A model generated the notes under the pieces. That model saw only the letters and a list, made by a program, of their open reading frames with translations. It was not told the DNA's origin and ran no database searches. A program made the position numbers and the translations under genes. A stretch of DNA of 64,000 nucleotides from Fusobacteriaceae bacterium (lineage in GTDB: Bacteria; Fusobacteriota; Fusobacteriia; Fusobacteriales; Fusobacteriaceae), in the NCBI GenBank assembly GCA_031272775.1, contig JAISTB010000037.1:30050-94049 (forward strand). The letters are read 5' to 3'. This document shows positions 40,918 through 51,309 of this stretch, one piece after another (the stretch's first letter is position 1; every line of letters begins with the position of its first letter).

Positions 40918-41923
40918 GTTTTTTGGCCTCTTTCTGCTTCCTCTGCTCTTTTTCGCCTGCGGGAAACCGGAGGTCAAAAAGTGGGACCGGGAGCAGTTTG
41001 TTTTCGGCACCTATATTGTGATCACGGTCTACGACGCCGACAAAAAGTTGGCAGAAAGCGCAATGGACGCGGCTTTCGCGGAAATGGTCCGCGTGGACCG
41101 GACATTCAACAGCAAGACCGAAGGCAGCCTTACGGATACGCTCAATCGAAAGCCCAATTCCCCCGGATCTCCCAAGGAGGTCCCGCTGGACGCCGAAGGG
41201 GAAGCGCTTTTTGACCGGATCCGGAGCGCCTTTTTATTGTCCGGCGGGGAATACGACGTGACGCTGGGCCCGCTAATGGCCCTCTGGCCCTTTGACCGGG
41301 CCGGAGACGCCGATTTGCGCGTTCCCGCGGCGGAAGAAATCGCCCGGGCCAGAGAGAAAGTCGATTTTTCCAAAGTCGTCTTCGGAGAAGGCAGACTGCG
41401 GATGGACTGGCCCGTCGAAGAAATCGACACGGGTTCCTTCCTCAAGGGCTACGCGCTTGGCAAAGCCCGGGACAAAATGGCTGAAATGGGCGTAAAAAGC
41501 GCGCTTTTGAGCAGCGTTTCCAGTATTGCCACAATCGGCGCGAAACCCGGCGGCGCTCCGTGGCGAATCGGCGTCCAGGATCCCGGAGACCCTTCGGGGG
41601 CCCTGGGGATTGTGGAACTCAACAACCGGTCCATGGGCGTTTCGGGAGATTACCAAACCTATGTGACCATAGAGGGGAAACGTTACCATCACATCCTGCA
41701 AAAATCCACGGGATATCCGGCCGGCGATAAAAAAATGGTCGTTGTCATTGCCCCTGACGCCTTCCTTGCCGACGTTTATTCCACATGTTTTTTTGTAATG
41801 CCGGTTGACAAAGTCCTGGACTTTGTGTATACTAATAAGTACCTCGATGTTTTGATTGTCAAATCGGACGGCAGTATTGCGGTATCCGAAAATTTTGATC
41901 TCATGAATACGAAAAAACCCTGA
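40904..41923 (+). CDS. apbE: ApbE-family FAD:protein FMN transferase, lipoprotein
   Basis: A 339-residue exported enzyme that attaches FMN to threonine of flavoproteins such as Rnf or Nqr subunits. A lipobox (LLFFACG) ends the signal peptide. Family features include FGTYIVITVYD, the DTGSFLKGYALG FAD-binding block and the Mg-binding segment ADVYSTCFFV. The usual DPxTG segment reads QKSTGYP here, a change of unknown effect. The start is TTG at 40904, overlapping rpoZ by 14 nt, with GGAG upstream. Confidence 0.88.
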   Translation: MKNSKFFGLFLLPLLFFACGKPEVKKWDREQFVFGTYIVITVYDADKKLAESAMDAAFAEMVRVDRTFNSKTEGSLTDTLNRKPNSPGSPKEVPLDAEGEALFDRIRSAFLLSGGEYDVTLGPLMALWPFDRAGDADLRVPAAEEIARAREKVDFSKVVFGEGRLRMDWPVEEIDTGSFLKGYALGKARDKMAEMGVKSALLSSVSSIATIGAKPGGAPWRIGVQDPGDPSGALGIVELNNRSMGVSGDYQTYVTIEGKRYHHILQKSTGYPAGDKKMVVVIAPDAFLADVYSTCFFVMPVDKVLDFVYTNKYLDVLIVKSDGSIAVSENFDLMNTKKP

Positions 41924-41979
41924 CAGCCGGGGGGTTCTGACGATAGAGCATCGAACATTTTACTAAGGACGGTGTCAGA

Positions 41980-44064
41980 ATGCGGCAAGTTGCAACAAAA
42001 TCTTTTACATTTTTACGCGGAATTACCGGTTTGCAGCATGAATTGGTGATTCTGGGCGTCATCGGAGGAATCGTCGCCCTCGTGGCGGCGCTTTATTTTG
42101 CGAAGAAAGTTATGCGGTTCAGCATCAATATACCGGCGGTGGCGGATATTACGGAAGCGATCCGGGACGGGGCCATGGCCTTCCTGGCGGCGGAGTACAA
42201 GACGCTTTTGTGGTTCGTCGTGCTGGTGGCGGCGCTTTTGGGAATTCTCATCAACGTCAAAGTGTCGGTGACGTTTGTGGCCGGGGCTCTGACCTCGGCG
42301 GCGGCGGGCAATATCGGCATGCGGATTGCCACCCGGGCCAACGGGCGGACGGCCATCGCGGCCAATGAGGGGGGCCTTGCCCGGGCGCTGGACGTGGCCT
42401 TCGCGGGGGGCGCGGTTATGGGCCTTTCCGTTGTCGGCCTCGGCATGCTCCTGTTGTCGATCTTTTTAATTATCTACGATTTTGATATGGAAATCATTAC
42501 GGGCTTCGGCATGGGCGCCTCGAGCATCGCACTCTTCGCCCGGGTCGGCGGCGGCATCTATACCAAGGCGGCCGACGTCGGCGCGGATCTTGTGGGAAAA
42601 GTGGAAGCGGGCATCCCCGAAGACGATCCCCGGAATCCCGCCACCATCGCCGATAACGTCGGCGACAACGTCGGCGACGTGGCCGGCATGGGCGCGGACT
42701 TGTTCGAGTCCTATGTGGGTTCCATCATCGCGGCCATGACCCTGGGCTGGACGATCTGGCGGCGGGCCGGAGGGGCCGACGGCGGCAATTTCGGCTTCAT
42801 TTACGCGCCGGTTTTGATCGCGGCCTTCGGGATCTTCGGATCCATTCTGGCGACCTTGACCGTAAGGACTTCGGATCCCGCCAAGGTCTATGTGAAGCTG
42901 GAAAACGCGACCCGGATCGCGGGCCTGTTGTCCGTAGCGGGCGCCTGGATCGTCGTACGGGGTCTGGGGCTGCCTTTGGGCATCTTCTGGGCCATCGTGG
43001 CGGGTCTCGCCGCGGGCATCATCATCGCCTATTTTACGGGGCGCTATACGGATACGGGGCGGCGCTCGGTCAATAAAATCGCCGAGGCGGCCAAAACCGG
43101 ACCGGCCACGACGATAATCGAAGGACTCGCCGTGGGCATGGAATCCACGGTCGCGCCTATCCTCGTCATTGCCCTCGTAATTGTCGTGGCTTATCGCGTA
43201 TCGGGCGGGGCGGAGGCCTACGGGCTGTACGGAATCGCCGTCGCCGCCGTGGGCATGCTGGCCAGCACCGGCATGGTCGTCGCCGTGGACGCCTACGGGC
43301 CCGTGGCCGACAACGCCGGCGGCATCGCCCAGATGTCCAATATGCGGCCCGAAGTCCGGGAGACGACCGATATGCTGGACGCCGTGGGAAACTCCACGGC
43401 CGCCGTCGGAAAGGGTTTTGCCATCGGATCGGCCGCTTTGACTGCCCTTTCGCTCTTCGCGGCCTATCAGGAAGCCGTGGAAGCCACGGGGACGAAGATT
43501 TCACTTTTGATCTCCAATCCCCACGTCGTCGCGGGGCTCTTTACGGGCGGCATGCTGACCTTTCTCTTTTCGGCCTTGACCATGACCGCCGTGGGCCGGG
43601 CCGCCATGAAAATGGTCTATGAAGTGAGACGGCAGTTCCGGGAGATTCCCGGCATCATGGAAGGAAAGGCCAAGCCCGACTACAAGCGCTGCGTGGCGAT
43701 CTCTACCCGGTCTGCCCTGAAAGAAATGATTTTCCCGGGTCTGCTGGCCGTGGTGGCCCCTGTGGTCATGGGCATCTACTCGGTGGAGGCCCTGGGCGGT
43801 ATGCTGGCGGGTTCCCTCGTGACCGGCGTCTTGTTCGCCATCATGATGGCCAACTCCGGCGGCGCTTGGGACAACGCGAAAAAACAGGTGGAAAGCGGAA
43901 TCTATGAAGACGGGAAAGGCTCCGAACGGCACAAGGCCACCATCGTCGGCGACACCGTCGGAGACCCCTTCAAGGATACGGCGGGACCCTCGCTGAACAT
44001 CCTGATCAAGTTGATGTCCATTGTTTCTCTCGTGCTGGTTCCCTTTTTCACGAAGTTTTGTTAG
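41980..44064 (+). CDS. hppA: Membrane-bound pyrophosphatase (ion-pumping), K+-dependent type
   Basis: A 694-residue protein with about 16 transmembrane helices that couples pyrophosphate hydrolysis to H+ or Na+ export. The substrate site [20 protein letters not shown] and the following [20 protein letters not shown] are complete, as is the C-terminal [16 protein letters not shown]. The motif [10 protein letters not shown] has Ala at the position that is Lys in K+-independent enzymes, so K+ dependence is expected. The pumped ion cannot be told. The ribosome binding site is weak. Confidence 0.94.
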   Translation: MRQVATKSFTFLRGITGLQHELVILGVIGGIVALVAALYFAKKVMRFSINIPAVADITEAIRDGAMAFLAAEYKTLLWFVVLVAALLGILINVKVSVTFVAGALTSAAAGNIGMRIATRANGRTAIAANEGGLARALDVAFAGGAVMGLSVVGLGMLLLSIFLIIYDFDMEIITGFGMGASSIALFARVGGGIYTKAADVGADLVGKVEAGIPEDDPRNPATIADNVGDNVGDVAGMGADLFESYVGSIIAAMTLGWTIWRRAGGADGGNFGFIYAPVLIAAFGIFGSILATLTVRTSDPAKVYVKLENATRIAGLLSVAGAWIVVRGLGLPLGIFWAIVAGLAAGIIIAYFTGRYTDTGRRSVNKIAEAAKTGPATTIIEGLAVGMESTVAPILVIALVIVVAYRVSGGAEAYGLYGIAVAAVGMLASTGMVVAVDAYGPVADNAGGIAQMSNMRPEVRETTDMLDAVGNSTAAVGKGFAIGSAALTALSLFAAYQEAVEATGTKISLLISNPHVVAGLFTGGMLTFLFSALTMTAVGRAAMKMVYEVRRQFREIPGIMEGKAKPDYKRCVAISTRSALKEMIFPGLLAVVAPVVMGIYSVEALGGMLAGSLVTGVLFAIMMANSGGAWDNAKKQVESGIYEDGKGSERHKATIVGDTVGDPFKDTAGPSLNILIKLMSIVSLVLVPFFTKFC

Positions 44065-44103
44065 ACCGCGGGGCGACGCCGGCTTCCGCCTGAAACATTT
44101 TGA

Positions 44104-44132
44104 TTTACAACGCATGAAAAAAGCGCTATAAT
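44104..44132 (+). promoter_or_regulatory. Promoter of trxA
   Basis: TTTACA (44104-44109), 17-nt spacer, TATAAT (44127-44132), about 40 bp before the thioredoxin ATG. Confidence 0.8.
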
Positions 44133-44173
44133 ATACTTATCAGATCTATCTGAAACATAAAAGAGGTGAAGAC

Positions 44174-44488
44174 ATGAGTGTACAAGCGGTAACAAAGGAC
44201 AATTTTCTGGAAGAAGTACTGAAAAGCGACCAGACGGTCCTCGTGGATTTCTGGGCGGAATGGTGCGGACCCTGCAAGATGATGGGACCCGTGGTGGACG
44301 CCCTGGCGGAAGAAAACAAAGGAAAATTCAAGGTGTATAAGGTGAATATTGACGACGAACCCGAGCTGGCCCAGGAATTCCGGATCATGTCCATTCCGAC
44401 CCTGGCGGTCTTCAAAGGGGGGAAACTCGCCGAAAAGCTGATCGGCGTGCAGCCCAAGGAAGAGCTGCTTGCCGCCATCACGAAATAG
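44174..44488 (+). CDS. trxA: Thioredoxin
   Basis: A 104-residue cytosolic thioredoxin with the classic active site FWAEWCGPCKMMGP and the cis-proline segment IMSIPTLAVFKGG. It has its own promoter, a GAGGTGA site and a terminator. No reductase gene is adjacent. Confidence 0.96.
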   Translation: MSVQAVTKDNFLEEVLKSDQTVLVDFWAEWCGPCKMMGPVVDALAEENKGKFKVYKVNIDDEPELAQEFRIMSIPTLAVFKGGKLAEKLIGVQPKEELLAAITK

Positions 44489-44497
44489 AAACAAGAG

Positions 44498-44530
44498 AAA
44501 ACGCTCCGGCGAAAAACCGGAGCGTTTTTA
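44498..44530. terminator. Bidirectional terminator between trxA and the PBP1a gene
   Basis: A 12-bp stem AAAACGCTCCGG / CCGGAGCGTTTT with a seven-base loop; T-rich tails follow on both strands, so it can serve both convergent transcripts. Confidence 0.88.
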
Positions 44531-44562
44531 TATTCGATAAAAAATCTTATTTTTCCGCGTAA

Positions 44563-46716
44563 TTATTGTCTTTCAAGAATCTCGCCGTAGGTCGGGTCGT
44601 CTTCGGCGCCGACGCCTCCGTTCTCTTCTTCCCCGGGCAGCCGGGGCCCCCCTTCTTCATCGGTAATGTCCGTATTGAAGCCCAATACGCCCGCTATGCC
44701 CCTGGCGTATTTGACGTCGCTCTCGATCTGCATGCCCGTTTCACGCACGACGTATTCCTTGCCGGAATCGGACAGCAGTCCCGTCACGGGGTCGATCCGT
44801 TGCAACAGCAGATCCCCGTTTTTCAGGTGGTTGTCGAGGAAGGAAAATTCCCCGGGCAGATAGAGGCCGTCGTCGATGATTTTCTTGTAATAATTGCGCC
44901 AGAGCGGCGCCGCCCCCGTGCCGCCGGTGATGTCGGCCACGGGTCCGTTGTCGTCCCGGCCCACGTAGATGGCCGTCACGTACTCGGGCGTAATTCCCAC
45001 AAACCATACGGTGCGGTTTTCATTGGTCGTTCCGGTCTTGCCGCCCTGGGCGATGGGCTTTTTGTCCTTGGTCGTAACGGCCGCCCGGGCCGAACTGCCG
45101 CTTCGGACGGAACTCACGAGCATGGAGGTCACGATGCTGGTTTCCGTGCTGTCAAAGGTCTTTTCCTGCCGGATTTCCTCGCTATAGATCGTATTGCCGT
45201 TCTTGTCCTCCACGGCCGTCACGAAGATCGGATCCACCACATAGCCGCCGTTGGCGAAGACCGCGTAGCCCGTGGCCATCTGGAGCGGCGTGGCTTCAAA
45301 GGAACCCAGGGCCGCCGTCAGGTTGTCGGGGACGCGGATGTCGGGGTTGACGAGCTTTGCCGTTTCCTGCAGGGCCTTTATGCCCACGGCTTTGAGGAGC
45401 TTGATCGAAACGATGTTGAGCGAGCGGTCCAGCGCGTTTTGCAGCGTGACGTTATCCAGGTACGTATTGCCGAAATTTTTGGGCGTCCAGGTTCCCTGGG
45501 AAAAGAAGCTGTCCTCAATGACGGTCGTCGTCTCAAAGCCGTAGTGGATCGCCGTGAAATAGAGGAAGGGCTTGAAGGACGAGCCCACCTGCCGCTTTGC
45601 CATGGTGGCCCGGTTGAAATTTCCGGATTTGAAGTTCCGGCCGCCCACGATCGTGATCACGTGGCCGTTGACGGGATCGACGGTCACAAGGGCCCCGTCG
45701 AGGTTTTTTCTCTTTTGGAAGAGCTCATAGCCGTCAAAGGCTTTTTTCGCTTCCTGCTGCATTTTGAGATCAAGGGTCGTCCGGACCGTGAGGCCGCCGC
45801 TGTAGACGTCCTCTCCGGGAAATTTGTCCAGGAGGAAATCCGTCACGAGATTGGTGAAGTCCGGATAATGGATTGAGGACGAGCCTTCCCTGTCGTAGAT
45901 CACGGTGACGTTCCGGCCGGCCGTGAACTCTTCAGGGAGTTTGTCCGCGTTGATGAATTCATGGGCGATAGCGTCCTGATACTGGGCTTCCGTAATGCGC
46001 CCGTCGGCGCGCATGGCTGCCATGATCCGTTTTGCCCGGGTTACCGCCGCGTCCAGATGCCGACGGGGGTTGTAGCGCTCGGGCCGGTTGGGGATGCAGG
46101 CCAGAAGGGCCGATTCCGCCACGTTGAGCTCGTTCAGGTCCTTGCGAAAATACTGTTTCGCCGCGGTCTTGATGCCGTAGAGACCCGAGCCGAAATTGAC
46201 TTCGTTCAGGTATTTTTCGAGGATCTCGTCTTTGGTATAGCGCCGCTCGATCTCGAAGGTCAGGATGGCCTCTTTGATCTTGCGAGTCAGCGTCCGTTCC
46301 TGGGAAAGGAAGGCGTTTTTCGTCAACTGCTGGGTAATGGAGCTCGCGCCCTGCACGGTACGCCCGGCCTTGAGGTTGGCCAAAAGGGCCCCGACGAGTC
46401 GTTTGAAATGCAGGCCGTGATGGGTGTAAAACTGTTTGTCTTCAATGGCCAGAAAGGCGTTTTTCGTGATTTCGGGGATTTCCCGGATCCGGGCCACGTC
46501 CCGGGATTCGACGTAAATCGTGTCGATGAGCTCGCCGTTCCGGTCGTAGATCCGGGTCGGGAGCGAAGGCGAGTAGTTTTCGATGAGATCGGCTATTTCG
46601 GGCATTTCGCGTTTATATTTTTGGAAAATAACAAGTCCGGCCGCGCCGCCCAAGAGACAAGCGGCGAAAGCGGCCCCCAAAAGAGCGGCGACGATTTTTT
46701 TCAAAGGCAGTTTCAA
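44563..46716 (-). CDS. Class A penicillin-binding protein (PBP1a type)
   Basis: A 717-residue bifunctional peptidoglycan synthase. After a membrane anchor (residues 8-32) the GT51 domain shows AIEDKQFYTHHG and GASSITQQLTKN. The transpeptidase domain has the SxxK motif in GSSFKPF, SLN and KTGTTNE. A long acidic tail ends the protein. The start is TTG at 46716, six bases after GGAG. It is the last gene of the lysE-hflKC-eamA run and ends at a shared terminator. Confidence 0.93.
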   Translation of the reverse strand: MKLPLKKIVAALLGAAFAACLLGGAAGLVIFQKYKREMPEIADLIENYSPSLPTRIYDRNGELIDTIYVESRDVARIREIPEITKNAFLAIEDKQFYTHHGLHFKRLVGALLANLKAGRTVQGASSITQQLTKNAFLSQERTLTRKIKEAILTFEIERRYTKDEILEKYLNEVNFGSGLYGIKTAAKQYFRKDLNELNVAESALLACIPNRPERYNPRRHLDAAVTRAKRIMAAMRADGRITEAQYQDAIAHEFINADKLPEEFTAGRNVTVIYDREGSSSIHYPDFTNLVTDFLLDKFPGEDVYSGGLTVRTTLDLKMQQEAKKAFDGYELFQKRKNLDGALVTVDPVNGHVITIVGGRNFKSGNFNRATMAKRQVGSSFKPFLYFTAIHYGFETTTVIEDSFFSQGTWTPKNFGNTYLDNVTLQNALDRSLNIVSIKLLKAVGIKALQETAKLVNPDIRVPDNLTAALGSFEATPLQMATGYAVFANGGYVVDPIFVTAVEDKNGNTIYSEEIRQEKTFDSTETSIVTSMLVSSVRSGSSARAAVTTKDKKPIAQGGKTGTTNENRTVWFVGITPEYVTAIYVGRDDNGPVADITGGTGAAPLWRNYYKKIIDDGLYLPGEFSFLDNHLKNGDLLLQRIDPVTGLLSDSGKEYVVRETGMQIESDVKYARGIAGVLGFNTDITDEEGGPRLPGEEENGGVGAEDDPTYGEILERQ

Positions 46717-46729
46717 GAGTTCTCCTCAC

Positions 46730-47662
46730 TTATTTTTTATTGATGATCACAATGCCGAGGCAGACGAGGACAATGGCCAGAATGGCCCCGGGGTTGAGGA
46801 TCTGGCCAAATTCGCCCAGAAGAATCCCCGAGAGGACCACGCCGCCCAGCGGCGTCACAAAGGAAAAAATGGAAATCCGCGAGACGGAGTTGTATTTGAG
46901 CAGGATCGCCCAGATCGTATAGGCCACGGCGGAAACGGAACCGAGATACAGAAGGGCAGGAATCGCGCCGCTTCCCTGAAAACGCAGGCGCCCTCCGGTC
47001 ATGAGCCCGACGGCGATCATGACGAGGCCCCCGAAGATGAACTGCCAGCCGCTGATCAGTACCGGATCCGTGTCGGCGTCCCTGTTGTAAATCTTGATTA
47101 AATTTGACGATAATCCGTAGGCGATGCCCGAACAGAAGACGAGCCCGTCTCCCAGAAGAGACAGCCCGCCGCCCATGCTTTTGCCGCTCAGGGTCACGAT
47201 CAATACGCCCGCGAAGCTCACCAGGCCTCCCGCGACTTTTTTCAGCGTCAGTTTTTCGAGACGGAAAACCAGCGTCGCTATGAGGATGGAGATAAAAGCG
47301 TTCAGCGAATTGATCAGGGAACTCTTGACGCCCGTCGTATGGGCGACGCCCACGTAAAAGCACAGATATTGCAGGATCGTCTGGAAAAAGGAAATCACGG
47401 CGATCTTGGGCGCAATGGCCCTCGTCGGCAACAACAGCCGCCTTCGGAAGAGGCTTGCGAAAAATATCGTCAGGAAGCCCGCGAGCACAAAGCGCGCTCC
47501 GGCGAATACGATCTGGGAAAATGTGTCCGAGGTCGCGATCCCCAGCATTTGGTAGCCGATCTTGATTACGGAAAAGGCGCTGCCCCAGAGGATGCAGGCG
47601 AAAGACGCGAGGACCGTCACGACCCAGGTCCGCGTCAACAGGTTTGTTTTTTCGTTTTCCAA
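46730..47662 (-). CDS. EamA-family (DMT) transporter
   Basis: A 310-residue protein with ten predicted transmembrane helices from two EamA domains (first near LWGSAFSVIKIGYQ, second near GLSSNLIKIYNRD). Family members export metabolites such as amino acids or nucleotides; the substrate is unknown. The probable start is TTG at 47662, with a weak GAGG site. It lies between hflC (19 bp) and the PBP1a gene (13 bp) in one operon. Confidence 0.87.
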   Translation of the reverse strand: MENEKTNLLTRTWVVTVLASFACILWGSAFSVIKIGYQMLGIATSDTFSQIVFAGARFVLAGFLTIFFASLFRRRLLLPTRAIAPKIAVISFFQTILQYLCFYVGVAHTTGVKSSLINSLNAFISILIATLVFRLEKLTLKKVAGGLVSFAGVLIVTLSGKSMGGGLSLLGDGLVFCSGIAYGLSSNLIKIYNRDADTDPVLISGWQFIFGGLVMIAVGLMTGGRLRFQGSGAIPALLYLGSVSAVAYTIWAILLKYNSVSRISIFSFVTPLGGVVLSGILLGEFGQILNPGAILAIVLVCLGIVIINKK

Positions 47663-47681
47663 TTTGATTTACGCCTCGATT

Positions 47682-48566
47682 TTACTCCCGCTTCATGAAG
47701 ATTTCCGCCATGGGCGAATCCTTCGGCAGGATAACGGTATTGTTCTTTTTTCCCGACTGCATGGACCGCTTGAGAGCCTCGAGAGAGCGCATATAGCGGT
47801 AAAACTCATAACGGCTCGGGTCCCCGTAGGCTTCGGCCATGATCCGCATGTATTCGCCTTCGCCTTCGGCGATGATGGAGGCGGCCTTTGCCCGGGCGCC
47901 CGAGATCCGGATATTGATCTCCCGGTCCGTGGTGTTCTGGATGAAGCGCGCCTCCGAGGCGCCTTCGGCCGTGTAGGTCGTCGCGATCCGGTCCCGTTCG
48001 GAGATCATGCGCTCGTAGACCGCCTCTTTGTTGTCTGCGGGCAGGTCCAGGCGCTTCGTCTCGATGGAAAGGAAGACGATGCCGTATTTTTCGGTATTTT
48101 CACTGATATTCTTTTCGATGATTTCCTGAAGCTCTCCGTCCCGGGAGCTGATCACGTCGTTCTGATTCATGGAGCTGATCACGGTCTTGATGGCGTTGTA
48201 GACTACGGCTTCAATGATTCTTTCGGCGTTTCCGATGTTGTAGTTGAAATTCTGGGCGAATTTAAGCGGGTCGTCGATCTTCCAGAGCACGTAGCTGTCG
48301 GTGATCATGGTTTTCTTGTCCATGGTGATGACGTCCGAAGCCGCGAGATCGAAAAGGAGGATCTCCTTGGGCAGTTTGTCCGCCTGCTGGATAAAGGGGA
48401 TCCGGAACGAAATGCCGGGCGTTTCAATGACGCGCTCGACCTTACCCAACTGCCGGATCAGTGTAAATTCGTTTTCCCGGGTGATGACGACCATGGTCAC
48501 GGCCACGAAGAGCGCGATGACGGAAAGGAGCACGAGTCCCGCCAGCAATCTGACGATTTTTTTCAT
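47682..48566 (-). CDS. hflC: HflC, SPFH-domain membrane protease modulator
   Basis: A 294-residue inner-membrane protein that with HflK forms a cage around FtsH. One N-terminal helix (about residues 5-25) precedes the SPFH/band-7 domain (VVITRENEFTLIRQLGKVE) and an alanine/glutamate-rich helix (RISGARAKAASIIAEGEGE). The ATG at 48566 lies 2 bp after the hflK stop, with GGGGGTGA upstream. Confidence 0.9.
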   Translation of the reverse strand: MKKIVRLLAGLVLLSVIALFVAVTMVVITRENEFTLIRQLGKVERVIETPGISFRIPFIQQADKLPKEILLFDLAASDVITMDKKTMITDSYVLWKIDDPLKFAQNFNYNIGNAERIIEAVVYNAIKTVISSMNQNDVISSRDGELQEIIEKNISENTEKYGIVFLSIETKRLDLPADNKEAVYERMISERDRIATTYTAEGASEARFIQNTTDREINIRISGARAKAASIIAEGEGEYMRIMAEAYGDPSRYEFYRYMRSLEALKRSMQSGKKNNTVILPKDSPMAEIFMKRE

Positions 48567-48568
48567 GT

Positions 48569-49525
48569 TCACTCACCCCCCTGCTGTTGAAAGGATTCGA
48601 GGGGCAGCATGGTATTGACCCTGCCGGTCCCGTCGACGATTACTTTGAGGTTCGGGAGGACTTCCTCCATGGTCTCGTAGTACATGCGCTCCCTGGTCAT
48701 CTGGGGATTTTTTTTGTATTCCTCGTACATGGCGTTGAACGTGGCCACCTGAGCGTTGGCTTCATTGATCCGGCGGGCCTTTGAGGATTCCGCTTCCTGG
48801 AGAATCCGGTCGATTTCCGCCTCGGCTTCGGGGAGCCTTGCGTTCCGGTATTTGTTGGCGTTGTGAATGGCCGTTTCCTTGCTCTGCTTGGCGGTTTCCA
48901 CTTGCTTAAAGGATTCCATGACCTTGGCCGTCGGGGGCGCCGCGTCCTGGATCGTGATATTGATCAGCTGAAGCCCGATATCGAATTGCGCGAGCTTTTT
49001 CAGGATGGCCGCCCGGATGGCCGCCTGGATGGGGCCTTTTCCGGTCGTCAAGACCGAATCCACGTCTTTGCCGCCGATGGTGGTGCGGATGCAGCCCTGG
49101 GCGATGGTCTTCAAAATGGCAACGGGCTCCCTGGAGGCGTAGAGGGCCTTGACGGGGTCCGATACGCGGTATTCCACAAAGAAGTCGACGTTTACAAAAT
49201 TATAATCTCTGGTGATCATCAGGGATTCCTCTTCACGACTCTCGTTGGTCCGTTCGTTGTAACCGATGGCGAAGCGCTTGATCGTCGTGTCCACTTTGAT
49301 GACGCGCTGGATCAGCGGAATCTTGAAATGCAGCCCCGAAGTCGTCACGGCCCGGGCCTTGCCCAGCGTCACGAGGACGGCCTGTTCCTGTTCCTGGATC
49401 TGGTAATAGGAACCGGTTCCGAAAAGAACGAGGATTGCCAGCAGTACGCCGATCAAAACCCCTTTGTTCAGTTTCGGCGCCAATTCATTCAGTATGTCGG
49501 AGAGGGGTCTCCTGGCTATTTTCAT
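48569..49525 (-). CDS. hflK: HflK, SPFH-domain membrane protease modulator
   Basis: A 318-residue partner of HflC. One membrane helix (about residues 22-42) is followed by the band-7 domain (EQEQAVLVTLGKARAVTTSG, FKIPLIQRV) and a long coiled helix (EAEIDRILQEAESSKARR). The glycine-rich N-terminus of E. coli HflK is missing. AGGAGG precedes the ATG. Confidence 0.9.
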   Translation of the reverse strand: MKIARRPLSDILNELAPKLNKGVLIGVLLAILVLFGTGSYYQIQEQEQAVLVTLGKARAVTTSGLHFKIPLIQRVIKVDTTIKRFAIGYNERTNESREEESLMITRDYNFVNVDFFVEYRVSDPVKALYASREPVAILKTIAQGCIRTTIGGKDVDSVLTTGKGPIQAAIRAAILKKLAQFDIGLQLINITIQDAAPPTAKVMESFKQVETAKQSKETAIHNANKYRNARLPEAEAEIDRILQEAESSKARRINEANAQVATFNAMYEEYKKNPQMTRERMYYETMEEVLPNLKVIVDGTGRVNTMLPLESFQQQGGE

Positions 49526-49566
49526 GTGTACCTCCTCAGGTTGCGCCCCGATAGACGCGGTTTTTC

Positions 49567-50316
49567 TCAGTTTTGCGCCGAGGTTCTTTCAATAAAACGT
49601 TTGAAGATCTCCAGCTGTTTCGGATCAAGATGGGAAAGTCCCTCGGGGTGCCATTGCACCGCGAAGAGAAAATGCCCGTCCATATCTTTATGTTCAAAGG
49701 CCTCGATGAGTCCGTCCCGGGACCGGGCCACGGCCCTGAGGACGTCGGAGGCGAAGTCCTTGACGCCTTGGTGGTGGACGGAGTTGACGGCGATTTCCGC
49801 CTTTTCCCCGTCCTCCCCAGCAAAAATGGGGTAAAGGAAGGAATCCTTTTCGATCAGGATTTTGTGCGCGAGGCCGTGGCGTTCATATTGGGCCGGATGG
49901 TGGCCCAGGGCGCCCGGGAGTTCCGCGTCAATATGCTGGTAGAGCGTCCCGCCGTAGGCGACGTTGATGAGCTGCAAGCCGCGGCAGATGCCGAATACCG
50001 GCATTTTCCGCTCCCGCGCGATGGCGAGGACCGCGAATTCCGTCTCATCCCGCAGCGGATCCGTATAGTGGACATTGACCGAGGTATCTTCGCCGTAGGC
50101 AAAGGGATGGACGTCCTCCCCGCCCGCGATGATGAGGCCCTTCATGTTGACGGCCGTCATAAATTCCCGCAGATAATCGATGTCCCCGCTGAGGGGGATC
50201 AGGACCGGCAGGCCTCCCGCCCGTTCGACGGAGGAGATGTAGCCGTAATGTTGTTTGATGAAGTAACCGGGGTCTTTCTTTTCCCGGGACATGGTAATGC
50301 CGATAACCGGTTTCAT
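49567..50316 (-). CDS. Class I glutamine amidotransferase, peptidase C26 (PuuD-like)
   Basis: A 249-residue gamma-glutamyl hydrolase. The catalytic Cys is in FGICRGLQLIN, and the His/Glu pair is in FAVQWHPEGL. The opening PVIGITMSREK and the LIIAGGEDVHP block match the PuuD/GATase family, which frees glutamate from gamma-glutamyl compounds such as gamma-glutamyl-GABA. No other putrescine-pathway gene is nearby, so the substrate is open. Confidence 0.88.
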   Translation of the reverse strand: MKPVIGITMSREKKDPGYFIKQHYGYISSVERAGGLPVLIPLSGDIDYLREFMTAVNMKGLIIAGGEDVHPFAYGEDTSVNVHYTDPLRDETEFAVLAIARERKMPVFGICRGLQLINVAYGGTLYQHIDAELPGALGHHPAQYERHGLAHKILIEKDSFLYPIFAGEDGEKAEIAVNSVHHQGVKDFASDVLRAVARSRDGLIEAFEHKDMDGHFLFAVQWHPEGLSHLDPKQLEIFKRFIERTSAQN

Positions 50317-50356
50317 GTGTTTTTTCCTTCCTCCCGTGTATCAAAATAGTATATGT

Positions 50357-51043
50357 TTACGTTCTGAGCGACAGCAGGGAAAAATGGGGGATCAGACGCC
50401 GGAACAGGTTCACGCAACGCAGGGCGACCAGTTGCTTTACGGCCATGGAAAGGATGAACAGGCCGAAGCCGAAAATCAGAATGCCCATGATCCGCGTGAC
50501 TTTGAGCAGATTTTCCTTGGAGACGAATTTTTTCCAGTGGGTGAGCCCCAGCGTGATAAAGGTCCATTCGGCGGCGCCGCCCGTGAGGACGCCGGCCATG
50601 AGCATGACGATCCAGCCCCGGTGCACGTCGGCATAGACCCGAAGCGTTGAAAAAATCAGCCAGATCGTGAAAAAATTCTGCAAATTCCCCAGGGCGATGG
50701 CGAAGGTCGTCGTGTAACTCTTGATGTACCCGGCCGGAGAGGTCTCGATATGCTTCATTTCCCGCCGTTTTTTGAGTTTGCCGAAGGAAACGAGGATCAG
50801 CAGAAAACCCACGATAAATTTGAAATACAGCTCATAGCGGAGGATCCAGGTGTCGACCTGGTCCAGAAAAAAGAACCCGAGCGCCGTGTAAAACAAGTCG
50901 CTGGTCACCATGCCCATTGCGGCGGTGAAGCCCTTCATACGCCCTTCAGAGAGCGTTTTTTCCATGCAGTAAATCCCTACGGGACCAAAGGGAATGGAGA
51001 GCAGAAGCCCCGTGATGATGCCTTTGATAAAGAGCAGCCACAA
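50357..51043 (-). CDS. LysE-family exporter
   Basis: A 228-residue protein with about six membrane helices. The LysE signature is IITGLLLSIPFGPVGIYC near the N-terminus, followed by KGFTAAMGMVTSDLFYTALGF (given as KGFTAAMGMV and TSDLFYTALGF). Members export basic or neutral amino acids. The most likely start is TTG at 51043, five bases after GGGGTGA; a TTG at 51079 is possible. It is first in the operon running to PBP1a. Confidence 0.82.
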   Translation of the reverse strand: MWLLFIKGIITGLLLSIPFGPVGIYCMEKTLSEGRMKGFTAAMGMVTSDLFYTALGFFFLDQVDTWILRYELYFKFIVGFLLILVSFGKLKKRREMKHIETSPAGYIKSYTTTFAIALGNLQNFFTIWLIFSTLRVYADVHRGWIVMLMAGVLTGGAAEWTFITLGLTHWKKFVSKENLLKVTRIMGILIFGFGLFILSMAVKQLVALRCVNLFRRLIPHFSLLSLRT

Positions 51044-51097
51044 AATAATCACCCCAAAACAAATAAACCCTGAAAGCAAAGCAGGCTTTTTATTTAC

Positions 51098-51126
51098 AGT
51101 GTACCATATATACAGCGATTTTACAA
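51098..51126 (-). promoter_or_regulatory. Promoter of the lysE-hflKC-PBP operon
   Basis: Minus strand: TTGTAA (51121-51126), 17-nt spacer, TACACT (51098-51103). It is back-to-back with the plus-strand promoter of the fourth MORN gene. Confidence 0.65.
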
Positions 51127-51149
51127 ATCATTTTTCCCAAAAAATTCCT

Positions 51150-51178
51150 TTGCTTTTGCCGCCCCGACGTGATATAAC
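51150..51178 (+). promoter_or_regulatory. Promoter of the fourth MORN gene
   Basis: TTGCTT (51150-51155), 17-nt spacer, TATAAC (51173-51178) preceded by TGA, an extended -10. Confidence 0.6.
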
Positions 51179-51309
51179 CTAATTATGGGCGAAGTCATTC
51201 CCCTGACATAAAAAAACGCTATGCTGTAAGCGATGGATTCCGGTATGCCCGGGCCCGTACGGGGTCGGGAAAGACAAGCGCGGAATCCGGTTTTTGCGCG
51301 GAGGAAAGC